Shown: one piece after another, positions 39,665-49,470 of the stretch
How positions within the stretch are numbered: the stretch's first letter is position 1
Layout of the letters: the number at the start of each line of letters is the position of its first letter
Assembly (NCBI RefSeq): GCF_001305515.1
Contig: NZ_LJYW01000001.1
Span: forward strand, 282,226 to 346,225
Source of the DNA: Prosthecodimorpha hirschii
GTDB taxonomy: Bacteria; Pseudomonadota; Alphaproteobacteria; Rhizobiales; Ancalomicrobiaceae
Length of the DNA stretch: 64,000 nt
Direction: 5' to 3'
Notes under the pieces: model-generated
What the model was told of the DNA's origin: nothing
The model's input: only the letters and a program-made list of their open reading frames with translations
The model's database searches: none
Translations under genes and position numbers: made by a program

Positions 39665-40062
39665 TGATGCCCCAGCCCCGATCCCGTGCCATGCGCCGCA
39701 GCCGTTGCGCTTCCTGCCCAGCGGCAGCACGCTTGGCAGGACTTCCGGCACGGCGACCTGCCGCACCCGAGCCCATACTAATACGAGCTGACGGAACGTC
39801 TATCTATCATAGGTTGCATGTCGCGTGTACCGGCCTATGCCGCCTTCCTTAGGGAGGCTTGACCGGGACCCCGCATGCGTCCAATTGAAAGGCGGCCCGG
39901 CTCATGCATGACGCCGTCGGCCGAAAGTCGCGCGCCGGGTCCTTCGAATACCGAGGGAACCGGGGAGCGACCGCGAGGGGCGCTGGCGCTTCCGGACATT
40001 CGCATGTCGGCAATCGCCGGCCTCTTATATCACAATTGATAGCCGCCGAGCGACCCGAACCC
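39665..40062. other. Divergent intergenic region before topA
   Basis: No gene is evident. A patch at about 39775-39825 is A+T-rich and may carry the promoter of the small minus-strand gene. Just before topA a TTATAT box (40025-40030) could be a -10 element, without a good -35 partner. Confidence 0.4.
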
Positions 40063-42783
40063 ATGAACGTCGTCATTGTCGAATCCCCCGCCAAGGCGAA
40101 GACCATCAACAAGTATCTTGGGTCCGGCTTCACCGTGCTGGCCTCCTACGGCCATGTCCGCGATCTCCCGGCCAAGGACGGTTCGGTCCGCCCGGACGAA
40201 GATTTTGCGATGGACTGGGAGATCGACGGCAAGTCGGCCAAACGGCTGGCCGAGATCGCCCAGGCCGTCAAGGGCGCCGACAAGCTGATCCTCGCCACCG
40301 ACCCGGATCGCGAGGGCGAGGCGATTTCCTGGCATGTCCTGCAGATTCTCAAGGAGAAGCGGGCCCTGAAGGCGCAGCCGGTCGAACGGGTCGTGTTCAA
40401 TGCAGTGACCAAGCAGGCCGTGCTCGAGGCCATGCGCCACCCGCGTGCGATCGACGCCGATCTGGTCGACGCCTATCTGGCGCGCCGGGCGCTCGACTAC
40501 CTGGTCGGGTTCACGCTCTCGCCGGTGCTGTGGCGCAAGCTGCCCGGCGCCCGCTCGGCCGGCCGCGTCCAGTCGGTCGCCCTGCGCCTGATCTGCGACC
40601 GGGAACTGGAGATCGAGACCTTCGTCGCGCAGGAATACTGGTCGATCGTGGCGCGGCTGGCGACGCCGGGCAATGAGGAATTCGACGCCCGCGTCACAGC
40701 CTTCTCGGGCCGCAAGCTCGGCCGGCTCGACGTGAAGACCGGTGGCGAGGCCGGCCAGATCCGGACCATGCTGGAGCGCGCGACCTTCCGCGTCGCCTCG
40801 GTGGAATCGAAGCCGGTCCGACGCAACCCCTATCCGCCTTTTACCACCTCCACGTTGCAGCAGGCCGCCAACTATGCGCTCGGCCTGTCGGCCAGCCGCG
40901 CCATGCAGACCGCCCAGAAGCTCTACGAGGGCGTCGACATCGGCGGCGAGACCGTCGGCCTGATCACCTATATGCGAACCGACGGCGTGCAGATCGCCCC
41001 CGAGGGCGTGGCCGGCATCCGCCAGGTGATCGGCGAGGATTTCGGCGCCCGCTACCTGCCCGAGAAGCCGCGCCACTACGAGACCAAGGCGAAGAACGCC
41101 CAGGAGGCCCACGAGGCGATCCGGCCGACCGACCTGACGCGCCGGCCGCGCGATGTCGCCCGCTACCTCGATGCCGAACAGGCCAAGCTCTACGAGCTGA
41201 TCTGGAAGCGCGCCGTCGCCAGCCAGATGGAGGCCGCCGTGCTGGAGCGCACGACGGTCGAGATCGTCGCCGAGGACGGGACGGAGCGCTGCGACCTGCG
41301 CGCGGTCGGCAGCGTCGTGCGCTTCGACGGCTTCCTCGCCCTCTATGCGGAAGGCCGCGACGACGAGGAGGACGAGGAGGGCAAGCGCCTGCCGGCGATG
41401 CGCGAGAAGGACGATCTCGCCCGGCGCAAGATCACCGCCGACCAGCATTTCACCGAGCCGCCGCCGCGCTTCACCGAGGCGACGCTGGTCAAGAAGATGG
41501 AAGAGCTCGGCATCGGCCGGCCGTCGACCTATGCCTCGACGCTGCAGGTGCTGCGCGATCGCGACTATGTGACCCTCGAGAAGCGGCGCCTGATCCCCGG
41601 CGACAAGGGCCGGCTGGTCACCGCCTTCCTGGAGAGCTTCTTCGAGCGCTACATCGAATATGGCTTCACGGCCGGGCTCGAGGAGAGCCTCGACAAGATC
41701 TCGGCCGGCGAACTGTCCTGGAAGGACGTGCTGCGCGACTTCTGGCGCCAGTTCTCGGCCTCCATCGACGGAACCAAGGATCTGCGCGTCGGCCAGGTGC
41801 TGGACGCGATCGACGCCCTGCTCGCCCCGCACATCTTCCCCGACAAGGGCGACGGCGTCGATCCGCGCGCCTGCCCGACCTGCGGCGGCGGCCGGCTGTC
41901 GCTGAAGCTCGGCAAGTTCGGCGCCTTCATCGGCTGCTCGAACTATCCCGACTGCCGCTATACAAGGCAGCTGCAGGCGAGCGGCGCCGAGGGCGACGCC
42001 GCCGATCCGGCGCTGACCGTCGACGGCACGCGCGAACTCGGCACCGACCCGGCGACCGGGCAGGTCGTCACATTGCGCTCGGGCCGCTTCGGTCCCTATG
42101 TCCAGCTCGGCGAGGGCGAGAAGCCGAAGCGCGCCAGCCTGCCGAAGGGCTGGGACGCGCCGAGCCTGGACCTGGAAAAGGCGCTCGCGCTGCTCAACCT
42201 GCCGCGCGAGGTCGGCCTGCACCCGGAGACGAAGAAGCCGATCCAGGCCGGCATCGGCCGCTATGGGCCGTTCCTGCTGCATGACGGCGGCTATGCCAAC
42301 CTGCCGGGCGTCGACGAGGTCTTCACCGTCGGCCTCAACCGGGCCGTGGCGCTGATCGCCGAGAAGGCCGCCAGCCGCGGCAAGGGCCGAGCCGCCCCGG
42401 CCGCGCTCGCCGAACTCGGCGACCATCCGACGCTCGGCGGCCCGGTCACCGTCCGCGACGGCCGCTACGGCCCCTATGTCAGCCACGACAAGGTCAACGC
42501 GACCCTGCCCAAGGGCATGGATCCGAAGACCGTGACGATGGAGATCGCGACCGCACTCCTCGCCGAGCGCGCCGCCAAGGCACCGCCCCCCAAGAAGGCT
42601 CCCGCCCGGAAGGCGGCACCCAAGAAGGCTGCCGAGCCGTCGGACGCTGCCGAGACGACGACCAAGACCGCGGCCGCCAAGCCGAAATCGGCCAAGGCCC
42701 CGGCCAAGAAGGCCGCCGCCCGCGCCGACAAGCCGGCGACAATGGCGAAGAAGCCGGCTGCGAAGAAGAAGGCGGCGGGCTGA
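40063..42783 (+). CDS. topA: DNA topoisomerase I
   Basis: This type IA enzyme relaxes negative supercoils. The 906-residue protein starts MNVVIVESPAKAKTINKYLG. The TOPRIM acidic motif is ATDPDREGEAISWH, and the catalytic Tyr is in LITYMRTDG (about residue 303). One four-Cys zinc motif remains (CPTCGGGRL...CSNYPDC, about residues 605-632). It is followed by three topoisomerase C-terminal repeats (such as RYGPFLLHDGGYANLPGVD) and a Lys/Ala-rich tail of about 70 residues. The ATG at 40063 matches the family start; an upstream frame adds unrelated residues. dprA, which usually sits just before topA in this group, is absent. Confidence 0.97.
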   Translation: MNVVIVESPAKAKTINKYLGSGFTVLASYGHVRDLPAKDGSVRPDEDFAMDWEIDGKSAKRLAEIAQAVKGADKLILATDPDREGEAISWHVLQILKEKRALKAQPVERVVFNAVTKQAVLEAMRHPRAIDADLVDAYLARRALDYLVGFTLSPVLWRKLPGARSAGRVQSVALRLICDRELEIETFVAQEYWSIVARLATPGNEEFDARVTAFSGRKLGRLDVKTGGEAGQIRTMLERATFRVASVESKPVRRNPYPPFTTSTLQQAANYALGLSASRAMQTAQKLYEGVDIGGETVGLITYMRTDGVQIAPEGVAGIRQVIGEDFGARYLPEKPRHYETKAKNAQEAHEAIRPTDLTRRPRDVARYLDAEQAKLYELIWKRAVASQMEAAVLERTTVEIVAEDGTERCDLRAVGSVVRFDGFLALYAEGRDDEEDEEGKRLPAMREKDDLARRKITADQHFTEPPPRFTEATLVKKMEELGIGRPSTYASTLQVLRDRDYVTLEKRRLIPGDKGRLVTAFLESFFERYIEYGFTAGLEESLDKISAGELSWKDVLRDFWRQFSASIDGTKDLRVGQVLDAIDALLAPHIFPDKGDGVDPRACPTCGGGRLSLKLGKFGAFIGCSNYPDCRYTRQLQASGAEGDAADPALTVDGTRELGTDPATGQVVTLRSGRFGPYVQLGEGEKPKRASLPKGWDAPSLDLEKALALLNLPREVGLHPETKKPIQAGIGRYGPFLLHDGGYANLPGVDEVFTVGLNRAVALIAEKAASRGKGRAAPAALAELGDHPTLGGPVTVRDGRYGPYVSHDKVNATLPKGMDPKTVTMEIATALLAERAAKAPPPKKAPARKAAPKKAAEPSDAAETTTKTAAAKPKSAKAPAKKAAARADKPATMAKKPAAKKKAAG

Positions 42784-43241
42784 AGCGCGGCTCGTCCGTC
42801 TGCTCGCAAGTCCTTCCGTCGCCAAATTGGCGGGCCGCCACAGAGGCGCGCCGCCCCATGGGCGGGCCTCCGCACAGGCGGGATGGCCGCTGCATTCTGG
42901 GAGGATGCAGCGGCCTGAAGGTCAAGAATTGGAGGAAGCCTTTGCTCTACCGCCGGCGACTGGGATCGCCGTGCCGAAAACCGGCTTGAGCGACGGCAAT
43001 CTGGCAAATACATTCTCTTACGGCATCACCCATCTGGGGTAGGCGGTAGCGCGGTCGGGGGTACCATCCTACCGCTACTTCAGTGCGGTGGGCCTTCGAG
43101 CCTTCGCCTCATGAAGGACCGCGGTGGTGCCGCGGTCATGCCCGGTTTCCCTGGCTTTTCTCCTGCACAATTCCCGAACTTTCCGGCAAGGCCGGTTCGA
43201 TTTCCAGCTTTGATTGATCCTCTGCGTCTGACGAGAGGCAC
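42784..43241. other. Intergenic region with hairpin between topA and the LuxR-type gene
   Basis: A perfect 11-bp stem with a nine-base loop (42885-42895 with 42905-42915) follows topA by about 100 bases; there is no T run, so it is only a possible terminator. GTAGCG and CGCTAC around 43047-43079 form a looser inverted repeat upstream of the regulator gene. No protein-coding sequence was recognised. Confidence 0.45.
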
Positions 43242-44381
43242 ATGGATTTACTGATCCGGATCAATGAACTCGTTGCCATGATGTACCGGTCGGTGTTCGA
43301 CCCCGATCTGTTTCCCGTTTTCCTCGACGGCATGGCGCGGGAACTTGGCGGCGTCGGCGCCATCTTCGTGCCGCTGACCCCCGAAGACAACGTTCCGTCC
43401 CATGTCTCTTCCTGCCTGGTCGAAGCGGTGAGCGAATACAGACAACATTGGTGGCAACGGGATCCAGGCTTTGCCTTCGCACGAAACAACGGGTTTCCCA
43501 CGGGCGTGCTCGACGGGCGCAGACTGATCAATCACGACGCCCCCCAGAATGCACCCTTCTACTATGACTTCGCACATCGCTATGATTTCTCGACATTCCT
43601 GTCGATCACCATGCGACCCCGTTCGGACCTATACCTGACCTTGGGCGTGCAGAGACCGATCGACTCGCCGCCTGCATCGTGCGAAGAAATCAAGATTGCC
43701 AAGATCTTCCACAATCACTTCCATTCGATCATCCAGCTGCGCCAGAACACCCTGAATCAACGCATCATCACCGCGCTCACCGAGAGCGCGGAGCGCAACA
43801 AGAACGGCATCGCCGTCATCGATCCCGATTTCACCGTGATTTTCGCCAACCAGGCGCTGAAGAGCTTCGCATCCCGCGGCCTGCACTTGCGCAATGCAAC
43901 CGGCAAGCCGAAGCTGATAACGGCGGATCCGCGCCTGCAGGGCCAACTCGACCGGTCCATCGGTCAGGCCTTCCGGCGCCTCGACCCGGACGGCGTCGCG
44001 GTGCGGCCGGCCGTACTGTCCATCCCCCATCCCGATCGCCTGCCCCTGCTGGTCTCGGTCGCACCGCTCATGGCCGACACCTCGGAACGGCTCAAGCTGG
44101 TGCCGCAATTCGGGGTGTCGACCCTGGTCACCGTCGTCGACCCGGAAATGCAGGTCACCCCGATACAGTTCGAGGCCATGCAGGCGCTCGGCCTGACCCG
44201 CGCGGAGGCCGCCGTGGCGGTCATCGTCGGTCACGGACGGAGCCCGGCCGACGCGGCCCGCGAACTCGGTCTGGGCCGCGAAACCGTCCGCACCCATCTG
44301 AAATCCCTGTTCGCGAAGCTCCAGGTCAAGCGTCAGAGCCAATTGTCGATGCTGATATCGCATCTGTCGGATCTGTCCTGA
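43242..44381 (+). CDS. LuxR-type transcriptional regulator with PAS-like domain
   Basis: The 379-residue protein ends in a LuxR-family helix-turn-helix: LTRAEAAVAVIVGHGRSPAD, then ARELGLGRETVRTHLKSLFA and KLQVKRQSQL. Residues about 1-170 form an N-terminal domain of unknown class. A PAS-like segment follows (GIAVIDPDFTVIFANQALKS, about 187-206). There is no receiver Asp and no clear autoinducer domain, so it senses an unknown cue. GAGAGG lies three bases before the ATG. It separates topA from rnr, which are usually adjacent. Confidence 0.83.
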   Translation: MDLLIRINELVAMMYRSVFDPDLFPVFLDGMARELGGVGAIFVPLTPEDNVPSHVSSCLVEAVSEYRQHWWQRDPGFAFARNNGFPTGVLDGRRLINHDAPQNAPFYYDFAHRYDFSTFLSITMRPRSDLYLTLGVQRPIDSPPASCEEIKIAKIFHNHFHSIIQLRQNTLNQRIITALTESAERNKNGIAVIDPDFTVIFANQALKSFASRGLHLRNATGKPKLITADPRLQGQLDRSIGQAFRRLDPDGVAVRPAVLSIPHPDRLPLLVSVAPLMADTSERLKLVPQFGVSTLVTVVDPEMQVTPIQFEAMQALGLTRAEAAVAVIVGHGRSPADAARELGLGRETVRTHLKSLFAKLQVKRQSQLSMLISHLSDLS

Positions 44382-44418
44382 CGATCGATATCGCGATCAC
44401 GGGGGCGGTCCGGCGCGA

Positions 44419-46806
44419 ATGTCGAGCGAGAACGGGACGACACGGGCGCGCATTCGGGTCTATCATCGTGCCTTGACCGAACCGGAACCGAGACCCTTGG
44501 CCAAAAGCCCGAAATCCAGCGCCGCCCCGACCTTCCCGACCCGCGACGAGATTCTAGCCTTCCTGGCCGAGCATCCCGGGCAGGCGGGCAAGCGCGAGAT
44601 CGCTCGTGCCTTCGGCATCACCGGCGGCGCCAAGATCGCCCTCAAGAAGCTCCTGAAGGAACTGGCCGAGGACGGCACGGTCACGCGGCGACGGCGCAAG
44701 CTGGCACCGGCCGGCCAGATGCCGGCCGTGCTGGTCGCCGACGTGGTCGGCCGCGACGGCGACGGGGAACTGCTGGCCGTGCCGGACGAATGGGACGAGG
44801 ACGAATTCGGCCCCGCGCCCAAGATCCTGCTGCTGCCCGAGCGCTCCAAGCGGCCGGGCGTGCCGCATGCCGGCGTCGGCGACCGGGTGCTCCTGCGCCT
44901 CACCGAAACCGACGAGCCGCTGCCGAAGGGCGTCGGCGCGCTGGGCCGCGTCACCCGCATTCTCGACCGCAAACCCGCCGCCGCGCTCGGCATCGTGCGC
45001 CTGCAGCCGGGCGGCGCCCGGATCATGCCGATCGACAAGAAGTCGAAGGAATTCACCGTCGCCGAGGCCGACCTGAAGGAGGCCCGCGACGGCGATCTGG
45101 TCGCGCTCGACGTGATCCGCTCCGGCCGGCTCGGCCTGCCGCGCGCCCGCGTGCGCGAGGTCATCGGCTCGACGGCATCGGAAAAGGCGGTCAGCCAGAT
45201 CGCGCTGTTCTCGCACAACATCCCGCATGTCTTCGCGTCCGCCGTGCTGAAGGAGGCCGAGGCCGCCGTGCCGGTCGGGCTCGACGGGCGCGAGGACTGG
45301 CGTCGCCTGCCGCTCGTCACCATCGACCCGCCCGACGCCAAGGATCACGACGACGCCGTCCATGCCGAGCCGGACACCGATCCGGCCAACCCGGGCGGCT
45401 TCGTCGTCACCGTCGCCATCGCCGACGTGGCCGCCTATGTGAAGCCCGGCACGGCCATGGACCGCGAAGCCGTGCATCGCGGCAATTCGGTCTATTTCCC
45501 CGATCGCGTCGTGCCGATGCTGCCCGAGCGCATCTCCAACGATCTCTGTTCGCTGCGCGAGAAGGAGGACCGGCCGGCCCTCGCCGTGCGCATGATCTTC
45601 GGCGCCGACGGGCGCAAGCAGCAGCACAGCTTCCACCGCATCATGATGCGATCGGCCGCCAAGCTCTCCTACCAGCAGGCCCAGGCGGCGATCGACGGAC
45701 GGCCGGACGCCAAGACCGACACGCTCCTCGACGGTGTGCTGAAGCCGCTCTGGGCCGGCTATGCCGTGTTGAAGCGCGGCCGCGATGCCCGCGAGCCGCT
45801 CGACCTCGACCTGCCGGAGCGCAAGGTGCTGCTGACCCCGGAGGGCACGGTCGACCGGATCGTGATTCCCGAACGCCTCGACGCCCACAAGCTGATCGAG
45901 GAATTCATGATCATGGCCAATGTGGCGGCGGCGGAGACGCTGGAGAAGCACCACACGCCCCTGCTCTATCGCATCCACGACCAGCCTTCGCCGGAAAAGC
46001 TGCAGGGCCTCAAGGACTTCCTGGCGACCCTCGACGTCAAGATCGGCATGAAGGGCGGCCTCAAGCCGGCGGCCTTCAACGGCATCCTGGCGCGCTTCGT
46101 CGACAAGCCGGAATCCGGCCTCGTCAACGAGGTGGTGCTGCGCTCCCAGGCCCAGGCCGAATATAACCCGCTCAATATCGGCCATTTCGGCCTGCATCTC
46201 AGGCGCTATGCGCATTTCACCAGTCCGATCCGCCGCTATGCCGACCTGATCGTGCACCGCGCCCTGATCCGCGCGCTCCGGCTCGGCCGGGACGGCCTGC
46301 CGGATACCATCGACGACAAGCTGGCGGCGATCGGCGCGGAGATCTCGGCCGCCGAACGGCGCGCCATGGCGGCCGAGCGCGACACGATCGACCGCCTGAT
46401 CGCGCGTTGGCTGATGGACCGGATCGGCGCCACCTTCCGGGCCCGCATCTCGGGCGTCACCAAGTCCGGCCTGTTCGTGCGCCTGGAGGAGACCGGCGCC
46501 GACGGCTTCATCCCGGCCTCGACCATCGGCCGCGACTACTATCTGTTCGACGAGAAGACCCGCTCGATGATCGGAGAGCGCACCGGCGAGACCTGGCGGC
46601 TCGGTGACCGGGTCGACGTCAAGCTGGTCGAAGCCCAGCCTTTTGCAGGGGCGCTGCGATTTGAACTCTTGAGCGAAGGCGCGTACCAGAAGGCGCCGGG
46701 GCGCCGTCCGGGCGGACCGGGCTCTCGCGCCGGGCGTCCGGCGGGCATCCGGACCGGACGAACGGACCGCAGTCGCGGATCCGGCGGGCGGCCGGGGCGC
46801 GGGTAG
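44419..46806 (+). CDS. rnr: Ribonuclease R
   Basis: RNase R is a 3'-5' exoribonuclease that degrades structured RNA. From the ATG the product is 795 residues. It has an N-terminal winged-helix part (TRDEILAFLAEHPGQAGKRE), cold-shock-like domains, and the RNB catalytic domain with VTIDPPDAKDHDDAVH (Asp303-Asp312) and HFTSPIRRYADLIVHR. A C-terminal S1 domain (RISGVTKSGLFVRLEETGAD) and a Gly/Arg-rich basic tail complete it. A TTG at 44497 would start MAKSPKSSAAPTFPTRDE and gives a more usual N-terminus, so the first 26 residues are doubtful. Confidence 0.94.
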   Translation: MSSENGTTRARIRVYHRALTEPEPRPLAKSPKSSAAPTFPTRDEILAFLAEHPGQAGKREIARAFGITGGAKIALKKLLKELAEDGTVTRRRRKLAPAGQMPAVLVADVVGRDGDGELLAVPDEWDEDEFGPAPKILLLPERSKRPGVPHAGVGDRVLLRLTETDEPLPKGVGALGRVTRILDRKPAAALGIVRLQPGGARIMPIDKKSKEFTVAEADLKEARDGDLVALDVIRSGRLGLPRARVREVIGSTASEKAVSQIALFSHNIPHVFASAVLKEAEAAVPVGLDGREDWRRLPLVTIDPPDAKDHDDAVHAEPDTDPANPGGFVVTVAIADVAAYVKPGTAMDREAVHRGNSVYFPDRVVPMLPERISNDLCSLREKEDRPALAVRMIFGADGRKQQHSFHRIMMRSAAKLSYQQAQAAIDGRPDAKTDTLLDGVLKPLWAGYAVLKRGRDAREPLDLDLPERKVLLTPEGTVDRIVIPERLDAHKLIEEFMIMANVAAAETLEKHHTPLLYRIHDQPSPEKLQGLKDFLATLDVKIGMKGGLKPAAFNGILARFVDKPESGLVNEVVLRSQAQAEYNPLNIGHFGLHLRRYAHFTSPIRRYADLIVHRALIRALRLGRDGLPDTIDDKLAAIGAEISAAERRAMAAERDTIDRLIARWLMDRIGATFRARISGVTKSGLFVRLEETGADGFIPASTIGRDYYLFDEKTRSMIGERTGETWRLGDRVDVKLVEAQPFAGALRFELLSEGAYQKAPGRRPGGPGSRAGRPAGIRTGRTDRSRGSGGRPGRG

Positions 46807-46853
46807 ACATCGGCGGTAGGCATAGGCGGACGCGCTTCGGTGCCGAAGCACGG

Positions 46854-46891
46854 CGGCCTGCGACAGGCCGGACGGCCTGCGACAGGCCGGG
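46854..46891. repeat. Two tandem 19-bp hairpin repeats
   Basis: CGGCCTGCGACAGGCCGGA occurs at 46854-46872 and, with one change, at 46873-46891. Each copy is itself a hairpin (CGGCCTG / CAGGCCG around CGA). They lie between rnr and the DUF983 gene, ending 13 bases before its ATG and next to its ribosome site. Confidence 0.8.
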
Positions 46892-46904
46892 AAAAGGGGT
46901 CGGA

Positions 46905-47357
46905 ATGTCCTTGGTCTATGGAGACGGCGCAGCGGAGCCGGCGCTGCCGAAGCGCTCGGTCGGGCTCGCCATGCGGCGCGGCGCGCTCGGGCGCTGCCCG
47001 AAATGCGGCGAAGGCCATCTGTTCGACGGCTTCGTGACGGTCGCGGCCCAATGCCCGGTCTGCGGCGAGGCGATGCACCACCACCGCGCCGACGACTTCC
47101 CGCCCTATGCGACCATCTTCATCGTCGGCCATGTCGTCGTGCCGGCGATGTATTTCGTCGAGAAGATCTGGCATCCGGACCTCTGGATCCACGCGGCCCT
47201 GTGGCTGCCGCTGACCCTTATCCTCTCGGTCGCCTTGCTGCGTCCGATCAAGGGCGCCATCATCGGCCTGCAATGGGCGCTCTATATGCACGGGTTCCAT
47301 CCCGGAGGCGCCGAGGACGACGCCCCGAGCGGGCAGACGGGTGGACCGGCAACATGA
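46905..47357 (+). CDS. DUF983 family membrane protein
   Basis: The 150-residue protein has two Cys pairs, CPKCGEGHLF and CPVCGEAM, that look like a zinc ribbon. HHHRADDFPPY follows, then two transmembrane helices (ATIFIVGHVVVPAMYFVEKI and LWLPLTLILSVALLRPIKGA). These are the marks of DUF983, whose role is unknown. AAAAGGGG precedes the start. Its stop overlaps the NUDIX start (ATGA). The position after rnr is typical for alphaproteobacteria. Confidence 0.92.
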   Translation: MSLVYGDGAAEPALPKRSVGLAMRRGALGRCPKCGEGHLFDGFVTVAAQCPVCGEAMHHHRADDFPPYATIFIVGHVVVPAMYFVEKIWHPDLWIHAALWLPLTLILSVALLRPIKGAIIGLQWALYMHGFHPGGAEDDAPSGQTGGPAT

Positions 47358-48121
47358 ACGAGAAGGCGGTGGCAGGGCTTTCGGATCGCCTGGCCAAGCT
47401 CAACAACGAAATCCGCGACACGACCCACGCCAACCAACGCCCCAAGGATGCCGCGACGCTGCTGATCCTCGATCGCACGGCCGGCGCACCGTTGCGGGTG
47501 CTGATGGGCCGGCGGCACATGCGCCACCGCTTCTTTCCGGGCGCCTATGTGTTTCCCGGCGGCAAGGTCGACGTGGCGGATTCCTTCGTCCCCGTCGCCA
47601 CGCCCTATGACGAGGCAACGGCCGCCAAGATCGGCCACGATCTGAAGCGGCCGAAGACGACGGCCCGTGCGCGCGCCTTCGGCGTGGCGGCGATCCGCGA
47701 GACCTTCGAGGAAGCCGGCCTGTTCATCGGCACCCGGGCGGACGGCAATGCCCCGAAGCTCAAGGGCGACATGGCGGCCTTCTCCGAACGCAGCATCGCC
47801 ATCGCCCTCGATCGGCTCCGCTTCGTCGCCCGCGCGATCACGCCGCCGCGCCGGCCGCGCCGCTTCGACACCCGCTTCTTCGCCTGCTTCGCGGGCGACA
47901 TCGTCGATCGCCTGGAAGCCGGCGTCGGCCCGTCGGGCGAGTTGGAGGACGTCGCCTGGCTGACCATCGAGGAAGCCAAGAGGACGCAGATCCCACCGAT
48001 CACGGTCGCCATCCTGGACGAGATCGAGGACCGGCTCGCCTCCGATCCGACGCTCGATCCGACGGCGCCGATCCCCTACTACCGCTGGGTCGGCAAGACC
48101 TTCCAGCGCAGCCTGATCTGA
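47354..48121 (+). CDS. NUDIX hydrolase
   Basis: NUDIX enzymes hydrolyse nucleoside diphosphates linked to another group. The 255-residue protein has the NUDIX box spread as FPGGKVDVADS ... AIRETFEEAGLFIG, with the metal-binding REx2EE core. A long insertion lies between the two parts, as in the CoA-pyrophosphatase-like and NUDT19-like members of this family. ILDRTAGAPLRVLMGRRHMR precedes it. The substrate is not evident. It is coupled to DUF983 by a four-base overlap and to the MFS gene by a one-base gap. Confidence 0.9.
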   Translation: MNEKAVAGLSDRLAKLNNEIRDTTHANQRPKDAATLLILDRTAGAPLRVLMGRRHMRHRFFPGAYVFPGGKVDVADSFVPVATPYDEATAAKIGHDLKRPKTTARARAFGVAAIRETFEEAGLFIGTRADGNAPKLKGDMAAFSERSIAIALDRLRFVARAITPPRRPRRFDTRFFACFAGDIVDRLEAGVGPSGELEDVAWLTIEEAKRTQIPPITVAILDEIEDRLASDPTLDPTAPIPYYRWVGKTFQRSLI

Positions 48122-48122
48122 C

Positions 48123-49340
48123 ATGACCGAGCCCACCGAACGGCAGGGCGGCGACCCCACCGCCCTGCCCGCCTCCGTCCGTGGCGACGGCGCGCGGACG
48201 GCGGCGCTCGTCGCCATGATCGCCTCGGCAGGCGGTGTCGGCGCAGGGCTCAGTCTCGGCCTGCCGCTGCTGGCGTTGGTGCTGGAGAGCCGCGGCATCA
48301 CGGGCAGCTGGATCGGGCTCAACACGGCCGTGGCCGGATTCGCGGCGCTGGCGATCACCCCCTTCGTGACGCCGCTGGCGGCCCGGATCGGCGCGATGCG
48401 GCTCCTGATCGGCGCCCTTCTGACCACCGCCGTGGCCCTGATCGGCTTCTATTTCGCGACCGACTTCCGCCTGTGGTTCCCGCTCCGACTGGTCTTCCAC
48501 GGTGCGCTCGGCACGGCCTTCGTGCTGTCGGAATTCTGGATCGCCTCGCTCGCCCCCGGCGCCCGGCGCGGCCTGGTGATGGGCATCTATGCCACCGTGC
48601 TGTCGCTCGGCTTCGCGGTCGGGCCCCTCATCCTGCGCTTCGTCGGCAGCCACGGCTTCCTGCCCTTCGGGCTGGGCGCCGCCATCATCGCGCTGGCGAC
48701 GATCCCGGTCCTGTTCGCGCGCGGACAGCGGCCGGACCTGCACCAGACCGGCAGGCGCCGTTCGGTCTTCGGCTTCGTGGTCGGCGTGCCGATCGCCAGC
48801 ATGGCGGCCCTCGTGTTCGGGGCGGTCGAATCGGGCGCCATGGCGATCCTGCCGGTCTACGGCCTGCGCCTCGGGCTGGAAGAAGGCCAGGCGGCCCTGA
48901 TCGTGACCGCCGCGGCGCTCGGCAACGTCGCCCTGCAGATTCCGATCGGCCTCGTCGCCGATCGAATCGATCGCGTCACCGTGCTCGTCGCCTGCGCGCT
49001 GGCCGGGCTGGCCGGCGCCTTCGTGATCCCGCTGGTCGCCGATCGCTTTCCGGCACTGCTCGCGGTCGTGTTCGTCTGGGCCGGAATCATCGCGGGGCTC
49101 TACACCGTCGGGCTGACCCATCTGGGCGCGCGCTATTCGGGCGCCAATCTGGCCGCCGCCAACGCCACCTTCGTGATGATGTATGCGGTCGGCATGATGG
49201 CCGGTCCGCCGGCCATGGGGCTCGGTCTCGACGCCTTTGCGCCGCATGGCGCCATCCTGGTGACGGCGGTGTTCTTCCTCGCCTATCTGGCCGTGGTCGC
49301 GATCGCCGGCGCGGGATCGCGCGGCCGCCCGCGCGCTTGA
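48123..49340 (+). CDS. Major facilitator superfamily transporter
   Basis: The 405-residue protein has about twelve transmembrane helices. [20 protein letters not shown] opens the first, and [20 protein letters not shown] carries the cytoplasmic loop 2-3 region. The second half starts after [20 protein letters not shown]. It resembles the YcaD/sugar-type MFS exporters ([20 protein letters not shown]), but the substrate is unknown. It closes the run rnr-DUF983-NUDIX. Its last codons overlap the probable rpmG promoter. Confidence 0.88.
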   Translation: MTEPTERQGGDPTALPASVRGDGARTAALVAMIASAGGVGAGLSLGLPLLALVLESRGITGSWIGLNTAVAGFAALAITPFVTPLAARIGAMRLLIGALLTTAVALIGFYFATDFRLWFPLRLVFHGALGTAFVLSEFWIASLAPGARRGLVMGIYATVLSLGFAVGPLILRFVGSHGFLPFGLGAAIIALATIPVLFARGQRPDLHQTGRRRSVFGFVVGVPIASMAALVFGAVESGAMAILPVYGLRLGLEEGQAALIVTAAALGNVALQIPIGLVADRIDRVTVLVACALAGLAGAFVIPLVADRFPALLAVVFVWAGIIAGLYTVGLTHLGARYSGANLAAANATFVMMYAVGMMAGPPAMGLGLDAFAPHGAILVTAVFFLAYLAVVAIAGAGSRGRPRA

Positions 49341-49405
49341 CAATCCGGCGCGCATCGGTCAGTTATCCGCCCAACGTCAGCGGGCCCGCGCTCATCACGC
49401 GGGCC
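49336..49405 (+). promoter_or_regulatory. Probable rpmG promoter and leader hairpin
   Basis: TTGACA (49337-49342) with AGTTAT 18 bases later (49361-49366) may drive rpmG from inside the end of the MFS gene. A perfect 8-bp hairpin (49383-49390 with 49398-49405, then TTCT) follows, and could end the upstream transcript or act in the rpmG leader. Confidence 0.4.
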
Positions 49406-49470
49406 TTCTGCATCCGACTTCATCGGACCGGCACGCCGAATGCCGGACCCGCCACCCGGAAGGTGCCTCC

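Noticed and set aside
43679-44476. A plus-strand frame overlapping the LuxR-type gene
   Set aside because: It is another frame of the same gene; the PAS-like and helix-turn-helix sequence show the correct one.
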